Shown here one piece after another: positions 14,401 through 26,677 of a stretch of DNA of 64,000 nucleotides. The DNA lies in the NCBI GenBank assembly GCA_026686845.1, contig JAIVEN010000016.1, positions 5,101,501 to 5,165,500 of the forward strand, read 5' to 3'. The notes under the pieces are model-generated. The model was given only the letters and a program-made list of their open reading frames with translations, was not told the origin of the DNA and did not search any database. Source of the DNA: Adenanthera pavonina (taxonomy: Eukaryota; Streptophyta; Magnoliopsida; Fabales; Fabaceae). Positions within the stretch are counted from its first letter, which is position 1. Every line of letters starts with the position of its first letter. The translations under genes were made by a program, and so were the position numbers.

Positions 14401-15046
14401 CTTTTCAAAGAATATATATAATAAAAAATACCAACACAGTGACACGCATTTCTAGTCCGAACTATGTCGACTTTGATCCCTATTGCAGGGTACGTAGGCC
14501 CCAGACTTTCATTCTGGGTCAAGTCCACCTTTGTAAATAAATAAATATTTTTCTGATTTATTTGGTGTTTTTTATCTTAATTTAATAAATATTTACCAAT
14601 TTATTTTTTCAAGTCCACTTTTGTAAATAAATAATATTTTTCTCTTATTTTATTTTTCAAGGACTTTTCATATTTTCATTTTTTTTTTCATTTTTACATT
14701 TTTCTTATTTTTATATTTATTTATTTTTGCATGTGAATGGTAAAAGGGCAACTAAAATAAATTTGAAAAAAGCCATAAAAATTGCATGATCAACCTAAGG
14801 TAACCGTTCTTCGGAACGGGTGTTGTTGGGGTGCCTAACACCTTCCCCACTCACAATCGTACTCCCGAACCCAACTCTGATTCGCAGACCATCCTTATCT
14901 TTTTTGTTTTTTTTGTTCCGGTTTTCCAAAATTTCCCTCAAAATTTTGGTGGCGACTCCCTCCGAAATTGGTCTCCCGTCGTGTGGGCCGATTTCCCATT
15001 TTTTTTCTTTTTCCGCTCCATCCGCGTCGCATTTTCGGGTGTGACA
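11432..15046 (+). mobile_element. Solo LTR (3,615 bp), plus orientation
   Basis: It begins TGTGAACACCCCATTTTGTC and ends TTTTCGGGTGTGACA, that is TG...CA, flanked by the perfect 5-bp duplication GAAAT (11,427-11,431 and 15,047-15,051). A TATA-like CTATAAAG lies at about 12,298, some 870 bp in, after a purine-rich U3-like tract (11,820-12,290). Repeated blocks with GTGAGTGATAAAGTCACCAC occur at about 13,890 and 14,115. A GGTGGCGACTCC motif is near the 3' end. No internal retrotransposon domain is present, so this is a solo LTR left by LTR-LTR recombination. The size and motifs recall large Ty3/gypsy Tat/Ogre-type LTRs, but the lineage is inference. Removing it rejoins the RPA-like exon. Confidence 0.85.
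12296..12303 (+). promoter_or_regulatory. TATA box of the plus-strand solo LTR
   Basis: CTATAAAG lies about 870 bp inside the LTR. The related minus-strand LTR has a TATA motif at almost the same offset (about 840 bp), supporting a conserved U3 promoter. Activity is not known. Confidence 0.5.
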
Positions 15047-15175
15047 GAAATGGAACAAAAGAGAACCCGTATGGATGAATGGAGTTGTCATCTGTTTGGA
15101 GTGGCATGGTGGTAGAGTACTAGAAAATGACTTTGTAATCATGATTGCATGTTTTGTAAAAACCGCTATTGTGCC

Positions 15176-18100
15176 TGTTGCACCTGGAAAAATGCGACGA
15201 AAGGAAAAAGAGTTAGAGAGAAACAAATTGGGTTTCCTTACTAAAACCGACTTGTGAAGAGTCGCCACTAAAATTTTGAAGAAAAAATCTTGGGAAACCG
15301 AATTAAAGAGGAAAAGGATGGTATGTATAATCAGAGTTGAGTTCGAGAGTTGATTGTGCGTGGGGAAGGTGTTAGGCACCCTACGACATCTGTTCTTAGG
15401 AACGGTTACCTTACGTTGATTGTGTAAATCAACATAGCTTTAAAAGTATTTTAGTTTTCCTTTTATCATTCACATGCGAGAATAAGAGTAGAGAATAAAG
15501 AAATTAAGAAAATTTGGAAAATTTGGAAGACAAAATAAAGAGAATGAATTGAATTAAAATTAAGGAGATTTAGGAAAAAATGAGCAAAAGGAATTTAAGA
15601 AGATAAATTGAAAATTATTTATTTATTTACAAGGGTGGACTTGACTCAGGATCAGAGTCTGGGGCCTACGTACCCTGTGATGGGGATCAAAGTTCACGTA
15701 GTTCAGGCTAAAAATGCGTGTCTGTTGTTGGGTATTTTTTTATTATAATTTTTGTAATAAGAGAAAACTAATTGAGAATAATTTATCTTTTTGCAAACAA
15801 AATAATTTTCTAAGATTGAATTGGTGTGTTTTAATTTACAAAAAATAATTTAATTCTGGTTACTTACTCTTATTTTATTTTGTTTGAAAATATTTTTTTC
15901 TTTGATTTTTGAAAAATGCTTTTATTTGATTTTTGGCTTTTGAAAAACCACCATATTTTTCTTATACTTTTTAAAATTTTCTTTTTTTTTTCTTTAAAAT
16001 AAAGAAAACTAATCTAGTTGTTGCAGACTCACAGTCATGTCTGATAGACCGATTCCTTAAATACCTGCAGAAGTTCTAAATCTCGCGACATAAAGGCTTT
16101 ATTATAATTTTAAAGTGATAATTTGGAAAATACTATTATTATTTGTAATAACATTTGAAAACTTGTTATATTATTATTATTATTCATTTTTTATGAGATA
16201 TAATTGTTTTGTAAAGAGAAATCGTCTAACCGGTATATTTACATGGATTCGCAATCTCACGCAATAACATGAACAACCAGAATACCTGCGAAAGTTCCGA
16301 AACCTCCGTGGCATGGTTATTTGGCAATTATTTATTTATCCACTATATTTTTATTTTATTTATTATTTTTGTGAGAAAGTAAAATTTTCAATGGAAAGGT
16401 CATTATGACCTTTTATAAGTATACATTTATAATACACTCGTGCAGCCCCATAGGCTCACATGGTGTGATTGTTTTTAGGGCTTGCAAAAGCTTTAGAAAC
16501 CTTCATGATCAATTTTTAAAGGCAAACAAGAAGAGTATATATTATGACAAATATTTACAAATATGTAGGCTTTTGTGATGGTGTGTGTTAATGTGTAAAC
16601 TCAAGCAAGTTAGAAACAATCATAAGTTGAGGAGATGCAAACTCTTATGTCTTCCTTTTCTCTTCCTTTGCTTGGAAGTTGATTACCCAATTATAAGCTT
16701 GAATCATGCTCTCGTGACACTCATGCAGAAAGCTTATGCATTGATCTCCCCCTTGGCATCCACATTGGTCATCAACTTCTTTTCATTCTCCTAGAAGTCC
16801 AAAATTGAATTCTCGCGTGGTAAGGATGCAAGAGACAAATAAGAAACAAGGAAATTAGCAATGCATTTTCATGGCCATTGGTTACCAATGGCAATAGTAA
16901 AGAAATCATCAAAGAAGCTTTTGGAAATCTCAATTCAACCCATTCAATTTTACATGACCTAAAGGAGATATACGAGAGCTAAAGACAATATCCTTAGCAA
17001 CCTTCCAAGCTATTTTAAGTCATCCATTTGACCACGTTTAAGCTAAAGAGTCTAACATTTATAACCAAACCACATAATACCGAACCCACTAATTTGAGAC
17101 ATCAAGGACTAGCTTATACTATCAAGGTAGAAGCAATAAGCATGATTTATAACTTGAAACAGAAACATAAAGCAGACCCTACTATTTCATTCTATCTCCA
17201 ATTTTACCATTAAAAGGAGAAGTTTAAGGACCTGCAGAACATAACTCTAATGACTCTACTTTAGTATTTAGACAAGCTTTTCTTATGAACAAAAGTTACA
17301 ACAAGGAAGAATTAGAAACAGAAGCACATAGTATAACCATGGGCCAGCAAGCAATATGCATTCCAATTTATTTTAGCTTAAAGACATAGCCTGTAGTTCC
17401 ATTTTTGAGTGGAAAGCAAGAAAAACTTAACAGAATATACAAAATGCAACTAAGCACTTACTTTCGAACTTACCAAAACTCATACAATGGATTACAAACA
17501 CAATAATACAGCACTATATCTCATGAGTTTTCAAACTCACGATGGTGGTTCATTTACAAGTTTGGAACAACACCCACATGAATGTATCAAGTAAAGAAGA
17601 ATTATGTGGGAAGACAAGACCATATGGAGCATTCTTCATGCTTAAACTATTTGTCGTCATCACTTTCAAGCCCAAACCAGAACATCCATAAGCAGTAAAT
17701 TAAAATCATATTTTTCCCATAGAAAACATATTCACATGGTCAGTTTTAAACCCAAACTCGAGCAACATTAGGCAGTAATTAACACAGAACTCTTTTCTTT
17801 TCTTTATAGGAAAACATGATAATACAATCACATCAAGAGTTTAATGGTAGTCTACGCATATGCATAGAGTAAAATATAAATATATATGACCATCTCTTTT
17901 GAGCTCACACCCAAATCTATATGTCACAAGCAATCAACATTTCCATCAGTTGCATGGTTGCATTATATCCAAAGCTAAAATCGGACATTTGACCCTTACT
18001 AAGCTAGTCACCGTTCTCATGTAAGTTACATCTCACATAAGCATTTTGTCAAACATTTCATGCGCAGGCTTTAGAAAAGCAAATAGCATAATTGTTCTAA

Positions 18101-19332
18101 GTGCATAGCATGCCAAACAATACCTATGTATTTCGATAAGCCAACATCAATATTGCAGCAAAGATGAAGCCAGTAAGTGCAAAGAAACATTACCTATATA
18201 AGTAATCTGAATCCTTTTGTTGCTCTTGCTTAGGGTTCTTGGCGTCTGAGTCTCTCGCCTGCGAAGCCATCATGGCTCCTTTATCTTCCATGCTTAGCCT
18301 CTTTTCTTCATTTTTTTTTGTTCCTTTTTCTGGCCGGCACCTCCTCTGCATCAGGCCCCCATATTTGGATCTACTATATTCCTCCTAGATTTCGCACCTC
18401 TCCTGTCTCCGAGCCTCTTCCTTTCTTTTCGTCCGTGTCCCCTTTGAAATTTTCTCCGCCTCCCCCTCTTTCATTGTGTTCCTCTGATCCATTTTATAGC
18501 AATTTCACTAGTAAAGGACAGAGGAATCTTGAGCGCGTAGCTGCTTTTCAATCTTACTTTTCATGCGCCGCCCGATTGCTCCCCTGTTCCTGTTACTTAC
18601 AACTATGCTAGTCGCCTTTGCCTCCTGTGCTCTACTATGGCAGGTGGAGTGACTTCCTTTTCTTGCTTCCTAGCCTTCCCTTTCACTCAACTTCTCTCCC
18701 GCGTGCTCCCTCTCTTTTTCTCTTTGTCTCTCTCGTGCATATCTCCCTCTGCCTTTTCATTCGCACTTTCTCTAGTCTTCTCTGCTCAAACACGACTCCC
18801 CTTTTCCTTCGCCTTCTCGTGCTTCTGTGGAGTCAATAGGTTAGGGCAAAAATTAGGGGAGTGAAACGCAAAGTCATACCTACATTTCACTCCATTTTCC
18901 TTTTTATTATTATTATTTTTTATTAATTTTTAATTAATAAAAATTTTAATTAAAATTTTTTATTTTAAAGTAAGTATTTTGAGTTGTTTTTTACTTCTTA
19001 ACTATTAACTTTTTGAAAAAGATTGGATTTTTGAAAAATCAAAATAAAGGGATAAGATTTTTGAAATTCCTAAAATAAAGGAGACTGATTTTGGATAGTT
19101 TTTAGGATTTCTCTATGGATTTTTCATTCAGATTAAAGGGAAATTCTAAAGATATTTTTTTTATTTTTATATTCTCCTTTTGAAAATCCTAAAAAAAGGA
19201 TTGGATTTAGAGAATATATTATTATTTATATTTTTCCTTTATTTTATAAAATTTGCATTAAAAGGAAAGTTTTGTGTCAATTTTTTTTTATTTTTTTTAC
19301 ACATATAGTCTGGACAAAATATGGTGTTCACA
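15176..19332 (-). mobile_element. Solo LTR (4,157 bp), minus orientation
   Basis: Read on the minus strand it starts TGTGAACACCATATTTTGTC (19 of 21 bases match the start of the plus-strand LTR) and ends TTTTTCCAGGTGCAACA. The flanks GTGCC (15,171-15,175) and GTACC (19,333-19,337) are a 5-bp target duplication with one mismatch. Blocks shared with the other LTR include GGGTACGTAGGCCCCAGACT and GGTGCCTAACACCTTCCCCA, at matching distances from the 3' end. It is longer than its relative, with about three copies of a block containing ATACCTGC(G/A)GAAGTTC between 16,030 and 16,510 on the plus strand. No internal domains are present. Confidence 0.83.
18489..18500 (-). promoter_or_regulatory. TATA box of the minus-strand solo LTR
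   Basis: On the minus strand GCTATAAAATGG lies about 840 bp from the LTR start. Its position matches the TATA motif of the plus-strand LTR, and the region between it and the LTR start is likewise purine-rich in the sense orientation. Confidence 0.5.
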
Positions 19333-19682
19333 GTACCTAATGGAGAAATTTGCTAAAATATAAACCTTTCCTTCCTGTAGAAGTTGCTTGAATTTTGAGA
19401 CAAAAGATCTCTTCACCACCGCAATGATATGATCATTCTATAAACAAAAAGGATTGGGAATGTTAACCAAACACATGTAAGTAGGACATGGAAATCATTT
19501 GATCCATGTCATAAATAGATTAGCTATTTTACTGCATCGTCTTGGAGGACTAATTCTATAGAGTTGATTTCATCTGGTGAATAGTAACATGGCGTAATCC
19601 ATAATCGTAATACCTTAACCTTAATCTTCCATTCGTCTTGAAGAGCACTGATAGATCTAATTGAATCAAATTATCCAGCCAT

Positions 19683-20505
19683 CTAAGCAAACAAAGAAGA
19701 CATGTTGAATAACATAATAAGAAAATGGTTATCAAATAGAACGAAGGTGAATATAAATACACATGTCAATATCTCAAGATGAAGGATATAACATATACCA
19801 AGTTTATAGGAGATAAAGTTGGTAGAAGTACCAAGCAAGAGAATGATGAAATCAGAGTGGAAGCATGGGATTATCAACATTGAGGCAAAAATGTATAGAC
19901 TAGCAACAACGACATCATGATAATAATGGCGTAAACCTCATCAAAATCAATGATATATTTGAATATACAAATATATATTTAAGAAATTAATTTTGGAGAA
20001 AATGATGTAGAACAATTTGGCAAAATTTACATCATGTTTTGAATTAAAAAAATTCCTTTTTAAATGTAAAAATTACAGTAAATACCAACAATAAAATCTA
20101 AAATAGTTTATTTTTGTTATTTGCCTCACTAAATGATAATTGCTTAAACCAAATTCAAATTGTAGGAATATATTAATCTCAAATGTATAAATTCAAATGC
20201 AAATACACAAAAAGAAAAAGTAAAATAATAGTAAAAAAATTATGAAAGTAATGATATGTCATTAGCATTACTTAATTTATGATAAATAATGAAAAGATAA
20301 ATGCAATAGTTGACTATCAATGAAATAGACAATAAGGTATTATGAAAATGATTGCCTAAGTAAACGAATATAGGAATTAATGAGAATTAATATTATTAAT
20401 TATATTAATTAATAAATTGGATACTTGAAAATAAAAAATTAACAATATAGCCACCCCAATCAATTTTGCGTTTTTGTTTATTGGAATTAATAATTATAAT
20501 AAGTT
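19683..20505. other. 5' flank of the RPA-like pseudogene; AT-rich
   Basis: No gene is visible. The diverged third copy of the 132-bp repeat family (about 20,316-20,380) lies here, just before the copia insertion site. Confidence 0.4.
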
Positions 20506-20510
20506 GAATT

Positions 20511-20735
20511 TGTTATGAAATAATGAAGAAGGGAAGAGAGAAAAGTAGAAGGAGAGAGTGAGCTTTCTAATTGATTGATGTGTAGAATATAACTGAGGTG
20601 CCTTCTATTTATAGGCACATGTTTACAACTAAAAGTCTACAAAATAATAATAATAAAGATAATATGAGATATTTTGTGATAACTAAAAGATATAGTGAGA
20701 TAATGGATAACCACCATAATCTATTATTCATAACA
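20511..20735 (-). repeat. 3' LTR of the copia element (225 bp)
   Basis: The ends are TGTTATGAA and TTCATAACA. On the minus strand it holds a TATA motif (CTATAAATAG, near 20,610) and a poly-pyrimidine stretch. It preserves the uninterrupted sequence AATCTATTATTCATAACA, the empty site for the hAT-like insertion in the sister LTR. Confidence 0.85.
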
Positions 20736-20947
20736 CTCTTCTTTGGATATTCATTATCAAAATATTATGTCTCGTTAAAACCTTACCAGGAAAAACCCAG
20801 TGGGACAAAATTCTAGTGAAGGAAAAAGAGTACATAATATGTTCATGACACTACCTCATTAAAAACCTTATCACAAAAAACCCAATGGGAAAAAAATGGT
20901 TAAGGGAAAGAGAGTACAGTGTATATAAACTCCCCCTTAAGATGATA

Positions 20948-23900
20948 TCAATTGATAGTTATGAGTCTGCGAACTCCAATGCTATAAACAAGCTTCTCAA
21001 ATGTTGTAGTAGGAAGAGATTTGATCAATAAATCTGCCAAATTATCACTAGAATGAACTTGTTGAATTTTGATTTCATCATTTTTCTGAAGATCATGTGT
21101 GAAAAAGAATTTTGGTAAGACATACTTTGTTCTGTCTCCTTTGATGTATCTTTCCTTCAACGATGCATCACATGCAACATTATCTTCATAAATGGTTGTT
21201 GGGATCATTATTCTAGAAGACAGACCACAAGTGCTTTGTATGTGATGGACTACGAATCTTAACCAAATGCATTCTCGGCTTGCTTTATGTATCACTATAA
21301 TTTCTGCATGATTAGATGAGGTGGCTGTAATAGTTTGTTTCATGGATCGCCAGAAACAGCTGTACCGCCATACACAAACAAGTAGCCTGTTTGAGATCGA
21401 CCATTGTGGGGATCAGACCTGAATCCAACAAATGCATAACCAACTAAATCCAGCTTGGTTTTGTTAGAATATAATAAACCCATATTCATAGTACCTCTAA
21501 GGTAGCATAGGATATGTTTAACTCTATTCTAATGCCTTTGGATTAGTGAAGAACTATATATGCTAATAGGTTAATTGAAAATGATATATCTGGTCGTGTA
21601 TGACTATCAAGATACATCAGTGCCCTAATTACACTAAGATATGATACTTCTAGATTAAGTAGTTTTTTATCCTTTTCCTGAGGTCTAAAAGGATCTTTGT
21701 CCTCATCCAAAGATCTAACAATTATTGGAGTACTTAAAGGATGTAATTTGTCCATATAAAATAATTTTAAGACCCGTTTTGTATATGCTTCTTGATACAC
21801 AAAAATACCTTTATATAAATATTCAATTTGTAATCTAAGACAAAATTTTGTTTTTCGTAAATCTTTCATCCCAGATTCTTGCTTCAAGCAATTTACAGCT
21901 TTAGTGAGCTCCATAGGAGTTTCAATTATATTTATGTCATTAACATAAATTGCAATTATATCATATTCATTTCCATCTTTTTTTCATAAAGATACATGGA
22001 CAAATAAGATCATTCTTATGTCCTTCTTCGGGAAAATATTCACTAAGGTGATTGTATCACATACGCCCAGATTGCTTTAACTCATAAAGGGATTTATTCA
22101 ACTTAATTGAGTATTGTTCTTGAGAATTAGATTTGTATGTTTCACATGCTGTAACAAGTAAATATCAGTATCAAGTGAGCCATATAGATAGGCTGTAATA
22201 ACATCCATCAGGAGCAAATCAAGCCCTTTATGTGCTGCCATACTAGTTAAGTATTGATGGGTAGTTGCATCCACTACAGGTGAATATGTTTCTTCATAAT
22301 CAATACTAAGTCTTTTGTGAAAAACCTTAAACAACGAGTCGTGCTTTATATCTTATAATTTTGTCTATTTCATTTTGTTTTCAAACAAAGGCCCATCTAT
22401 ACCTAATAGGTTTCACATCTTTAGGTGTGCGGACTACGGGTTCAAAGACTTTATGTTTTTCAAGAGAGCTTAACTCTGCTTCCATTGCGTCTTTCCATAT
22501 TGGCCAATCATCTCTTTGTCTGCATTCTCTAACAGACATTGGTTCATGATCCTTATTGTCATTCATCACATTTAATGTAATATTATATGCGAAAGTGTTG
22601 TCAACGTTGACTTTATTTCGATCCCATCAGATTCCATCTATGATATAATTTATTGAGATCTCATTATGTTTATCCATTTCAGATACCTGTGTTTTATCTA
22701 GAGTTGAGACATTACTTATGTTTAATAACTCTTCTAGAGTTTCCTTTTCCTCGATTTGACCATCTATATCCTTAGCTCCTTTTCTTTTTTGAGGGTTTTT
22801 ATCTTTGGAACCGATAGATCTGCCACGTTTCATGCGGGCTTTAGACTCATTTATGGTAAATTGTCTGACAAAGACATCAATCTTAACTGGAGCAATAGTA
22901 TTTGGAACATGTGATTTAGTCACTCTTTTTAGGTCAGTAAACGTGTCTGACAATTGGTTTGCTAAATCTTGCAATTGAATTATCTTTTGAACTTGTTATT
23001 CACATTGTTTTGTACGAGGATTTAAATGAGACAAGGATAATTCATTCCAGCTAATTTCTTTTTCCAACTGCTTCTACTCCCCCCCAATGTTTGAAAAATT
23101 GATTCATCAAAGTAATAATAAGCAAAATGTGCTATGAATAAATCTCCTATTGATGGTTTAAGATATCTTATTATTGATGGAGATTCATATCCAACATATG
23201 TCCCTAACCTTCTCTGAGGTTCCATCTTAGTGCATTGTGGTGGAGCAATTGACACATAAATCGCATACTCAAGTACTCTTAGAAGGGAAATATTAGGTTC
23301 CTGACCGAGAACCATTTGTAAAGGGGAGGATTGTTTGTAACTTGTTGTCCTGATGCGAATCAATGTTGCGGCATGCAAAATTGCATGCCCCCAAACAAAT
23401 ATTGGGAGTTTTGATCTCATAAGCAATGATCTTGCAATTTAATTTCAAATATTTAATGAATGATTCTACAAGTCTATTTTATGTATGAACATGTGCTACA
23501 AATATTTAATCTCAATTCCAATGGACACACAATAATCATTAAAAGCTTGTGATATAAATTTAGCAGCATTGTCAATGCGTATTTTCTTAATTGGATAATT
23601 AGGGAATTGAGCCCTTATTCGAATTAATTGGGCAAGTAGTCTCACAAACGCCTGGTTACGAGTTGACAATAAACAACATGTGAACATTTAGTCGATGCAT
23701 AGATTAAAATCATAAAATATCTAAATGATCCATATGATAGGTGGATTAGCCCACAAATATCGCCTTGTATACATTCTAAAAAGCTTATTAATTCACTCTC
23801 AATTTTAGTTGGTGATGGCCAAATTATCAGTTTTCATTGGGAACAAGTAGGACATGAGAAACTATCAGATTGAAGAACCTACTGACTTTTCAAGTTATGT

Positions 23901-25623
23901 CCATGTGTATTTTTATTATTCTTCGCATCATAATTGAACTGGGATGGCTCTACCGGTCATGCCAACCAAGAAACACAGGATTTGTAAACTTCTGGTTTAC
24001 AATGACATGTGATTCAATTATATTAATATATGTGTAGTATAAACTAGAGGAAAATGCAGGTAATTTTTCCAACATACATCTTTCATTTGAAATAGTTCTT
24101 GTAATATAAAGATACTCGACATACTTTTCAGTAGTAGTCTCAATATGATATCTATTTTTGCGGATATCTTTAAATCTCAATAAATTTCTACGAGGCTTAG
24201 AGGAATATAATGCATCATCAATTTGCAATTTTGTTCTTCTTTGTAATATCATATTGGTTCTTCCGGAGCCTTCGATTAGTTTTGTACTAGCGGATATAAT
24301 ACTAACATAGGCTTTTCGCATTACTAAATTTGAAAAATATTTCATATATTTGAGAATTGTATGCGTTGTGGCACTATCCGCAAGACATCTATCCTTATGG
24401 TTAATGTTGGTTCCAACCAATGGAATAGTCATTCTTCAAGGACATTAAAATAAATATAAGAAAATATGTAAATCATAAATTCATAAACATTCAATGTTCT
24501 AACAATGCTTGAAATATAAATTTCAATTAAAAGAAAAACTTAAATGTTATAGAAAAGACAATGCATAAAATAAAATATGCTAATATAATTTATTTTTTAG
24601 ACAGTTCCATCACCAATCAGGTCGTTAATCCTTCGATTTGAGTTTGCAAAGAAATCAGCAACATTTAAGTGGGAGACATCCATATTTCTATAATCAAAAT
24701 TACTATCATAAGATGTAAAGTTTGTCTCCATCTTATTTTCCATTTTAAGAAATTCTTGATAAAGATCAACAAGGTATTTTAGGGTACGACAGGTACGAGA
24801 CCAATGACCAATTCCACCACAATAGTAGCATTTATTTTCAACATTTTTGTTATTTTGTCCACCCTTTCTCTTATTATTTTTCTCAATTTGTCGCTTTGGG
24901 TGGAAATTTGTATTCTGCATATTGCCACTTTGACCTTGTCCCTATCCACGACCATAACCACGATCACGTCCACGACCGCAGTTAAGACCATGATCACGAG
25001 ATTGCTCAAAAGTGTGGTTGTCATGAGTTACTATATTCACTTCAGGGAATGGAGCGGTGTCAATGGGGCGTGACTCATGGTTTTTCATCAAAAGTTCATT
25101 GTTTTGCTCAGCAACTAAAAGACATGATATCAGTTCAAAATATTTCTTAAAACCCTTTTCACGTTACTGCTACCGCAGGAGCATGTTAGATGCATGAAAA
25201 GTGGAGAATGTTTTTTTCTAATATATCAGTATCAATGACTTTTTCTCCACATAGTTTGAGTTTAGAACTAATTCTAAACATAGCTGAATTATAATCACTT
25301 ACAGGTTTAAAATCCTGTAAGCTTAGATGCATCCATTCATAACAGGCTTTAAGAAGAATAATAATTGTTAGATGATCAAACCTTTCTTTTAGGCTTTTCC
25401 AAAGGACAATGAGGTCTTTTATTGTAAGGTACCCATCCTTTAACCCTTCATGGAGGTGGTGACATAGGAAAATCACTACCTTTGACTTTTCTTGTTCGGA
25501 TGCGGTATTCTCTTCTTTAATAGCCTTGCTAAGACCATTTGTATTCAAGTGAATTACAGCATCCAAAACTTATGATAAGTAATTCTTTCCAGTAATAACT
25601 ACCGGTACAAATTCAAGTTTGGG
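20948..25623 (-). pseudogene. Copia gag-pol, multiply disrupted
   Basis: Gag (25,623-24,600) has a stop where the family has Trp (TGKNYLS then TAA then VLDAVIHL) and a zinc knuckle CYYCGGIGHWSRTC at about 24,790-24,830. The protease has DSATTHTI at about 24,370 (the family motif is usually D-S/T-G). Integrase pieces cover about 23,900-23,022. RT pieces cover 22,569-21,543, including EAELSSLEKHKVFEP and YSPVVDATTHQYL. RNase H (21,343-20,948) includes YEDNVACD and a C-terminal VHSSDNLADLLIKSLP. A coding sequence in this order defines Ty1/copia. Frameshifts separate most domains, so it cannot move by itself. Confidence 0.88.
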
Positions 25624-26159
25624 TAGGTTTGACGTGTTTGTACTATAAAAGAAATAATAAATAAATTAGAACTCATTTACTAAGAATAATTTTATGATTT
25701 ATGAAAAATTAAACTTATTTACATTCAATAAATAAATGAGAAGAGCTAATAGAGCAAGTAATAAAATTTATGTATGAACACACAATAACCTTTGATATGG
25801 GAGAAAAGAAAATAAGACATATATATATGGAGGTAATTAAGTATCCTCAATAATAAGAGAATCATTTAATAAGAAGTATATTTTTTTTTGAGTCAAATTT
25901 GATTGGAGTGGATAATCAATTGAGAGGAGAAGGTAAAAATACTTATTAAATTATTTTTGCAATTGAATGAAATTAGTTATAACAAACAACTCTAATATAC
26001 AATATACATATAGGGGACTAAGTCAGCCAATGACATACTTATATTTGCAATATTAGATGAAGAAATTTCCAATTCTATTGATTTTTTTTTCAATTTCTAA
26101 TGGTTTAGAACAAAAATAACAAACATACAATTTTAAGTAATAAATAAATAAATAAATTT

Positions 26160-26420
26160 AAATATAAATATATTCAGAATCTACTCTGTATTCTATATTG
26201 ATAACTTCAATATCCACTTTAAATTCTATATGGATATATTCAAGATCCACTCTATAAATTTGAATGTAAATATCTTTTAGATTTATAATATGTTCTGTGT
26301 GAATATCTACTGGATTCACTTTATGTTTTTATGTGACTGACTTCAGGATTTACTTTGTATTTTATTTATGTAGATAACTTCATAATCCACTTTATATTCT
26401 TTACATCTATTTATTTTAGA
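26160..26420. repeat. Degenerate tandem repeats in the copia leader
   Basis: About five imperfect units of roughly 40-50 bp carry the phrase ATCCACTTTAAATTCTATAT or variants (ATCTACTCTGTATTCTATAT, ATCCACTTTATATTC). They lie between the 5' LTR and gag of the minus-strand copia element. Tandem repeats in untranslated leaders are known from other plant retrotransposons. Confidence 0.55.
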
Positions 26421-26489
26421 ATTTTAATTGTACCATATACTTCTGGATATGGTATATCTTTTTCTATTCTCAATAGATAAAATAGTTTT

Positions 26490-26677
26490 TTTTTTATTAT
26501 TAAGAGAGAGGTAGAAGAAAAAGAATAAGAAAGCAATTGTACAAAGAATTAATTTGACAAATAAATAGTAGATGAATGTAAAGAACTTTAGTAACAAGTC
26601 TAATAATACATATTAAATAAAAATACCTAAATGATGAAAATATAATGGGATAATGGATAACCACTATAATCTATTAT
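26490..26677 (-). repeat. 5' LTR of the copia element, larger fragment
   Basis: The stretch ending GATAATGGATAACCACTATAA matches the 3' LTR's GATAATGGATAACCACCATAA, and the other end retains AGAGAGAGGTAGAAGAAAAA, comparable with the 3' LTR. The two LTRs are clearly diverged, indicating an old insertion. The inner boundary is approximate. The remainder of this LTR is at 29,078-29,085. Confidence 0.65.

Larger units (their letters stand above)
8196..19682 (-). pseudogene. Replication protein A 70 kDa subunit-like pseudogene, interrupted by three transposon insertions
   Basis: Read on the minus strand, exon-like pieces give a protein resembling plant RPA1-type DNA-binding subunits with OB folds. 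The pieces, in order: N-terminal exon 19,682-19,533 (SISALQDEWKIKVKVLRLW, then PDEINSIELVLQDD); a second exon from 19,437 (FVSKFKQLLQEGKVYILANF) that resumes at 15,175-15,047 (GFYKTCNHDYKVIF, then YGFSFVPF) and at 11,431 (SDVLSSACDCDYLV); 11,281-11,190; about 11,085-10,970; about 10,870-10,780; about 10,550-10,420; about 10,140-10,013 (AEFHVINDTSSATFMVFD); 9,878-9,771 (FLGKKLVFKLRISESN); 8,640-8,536 (RMIDDDDAINP); and a lysine/arginine-ending terminal exon 8,389-8,196. A stop lies at codon 4 after the ATG, further stops follow (one is TGA where the family usually has Arg after Phe-Asp), and there are frameshifts. The gene is dead. Family members bind single-stranded DNA in replication and repair. 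Intron borders are approximate. Confidence 0.8.

Noticed and set aside
14795..15379. 194-codon minus-strand frame
   Set aside because: It runs across the end of one solo LTR, the 129-bp host exon fragment and the end of the other LTR, so it is a chance fusion. Only the middle part is RPA-derived.
18318..18864. Three overlapping frames of 73-97 codons
   Set aside because: They fall in the pyrimidine-rich U3 region of the minus-strand solo LTR, the counterpart of the purine-rich frames in the other LTR.
11432..19332. A single foldback transposon with two inverted arms
   Set aside because: Each arm has its own TG...CA ends and its own 5-bp duplication, and the spacer is RPA-like exon sequence, which fits two insertions better.
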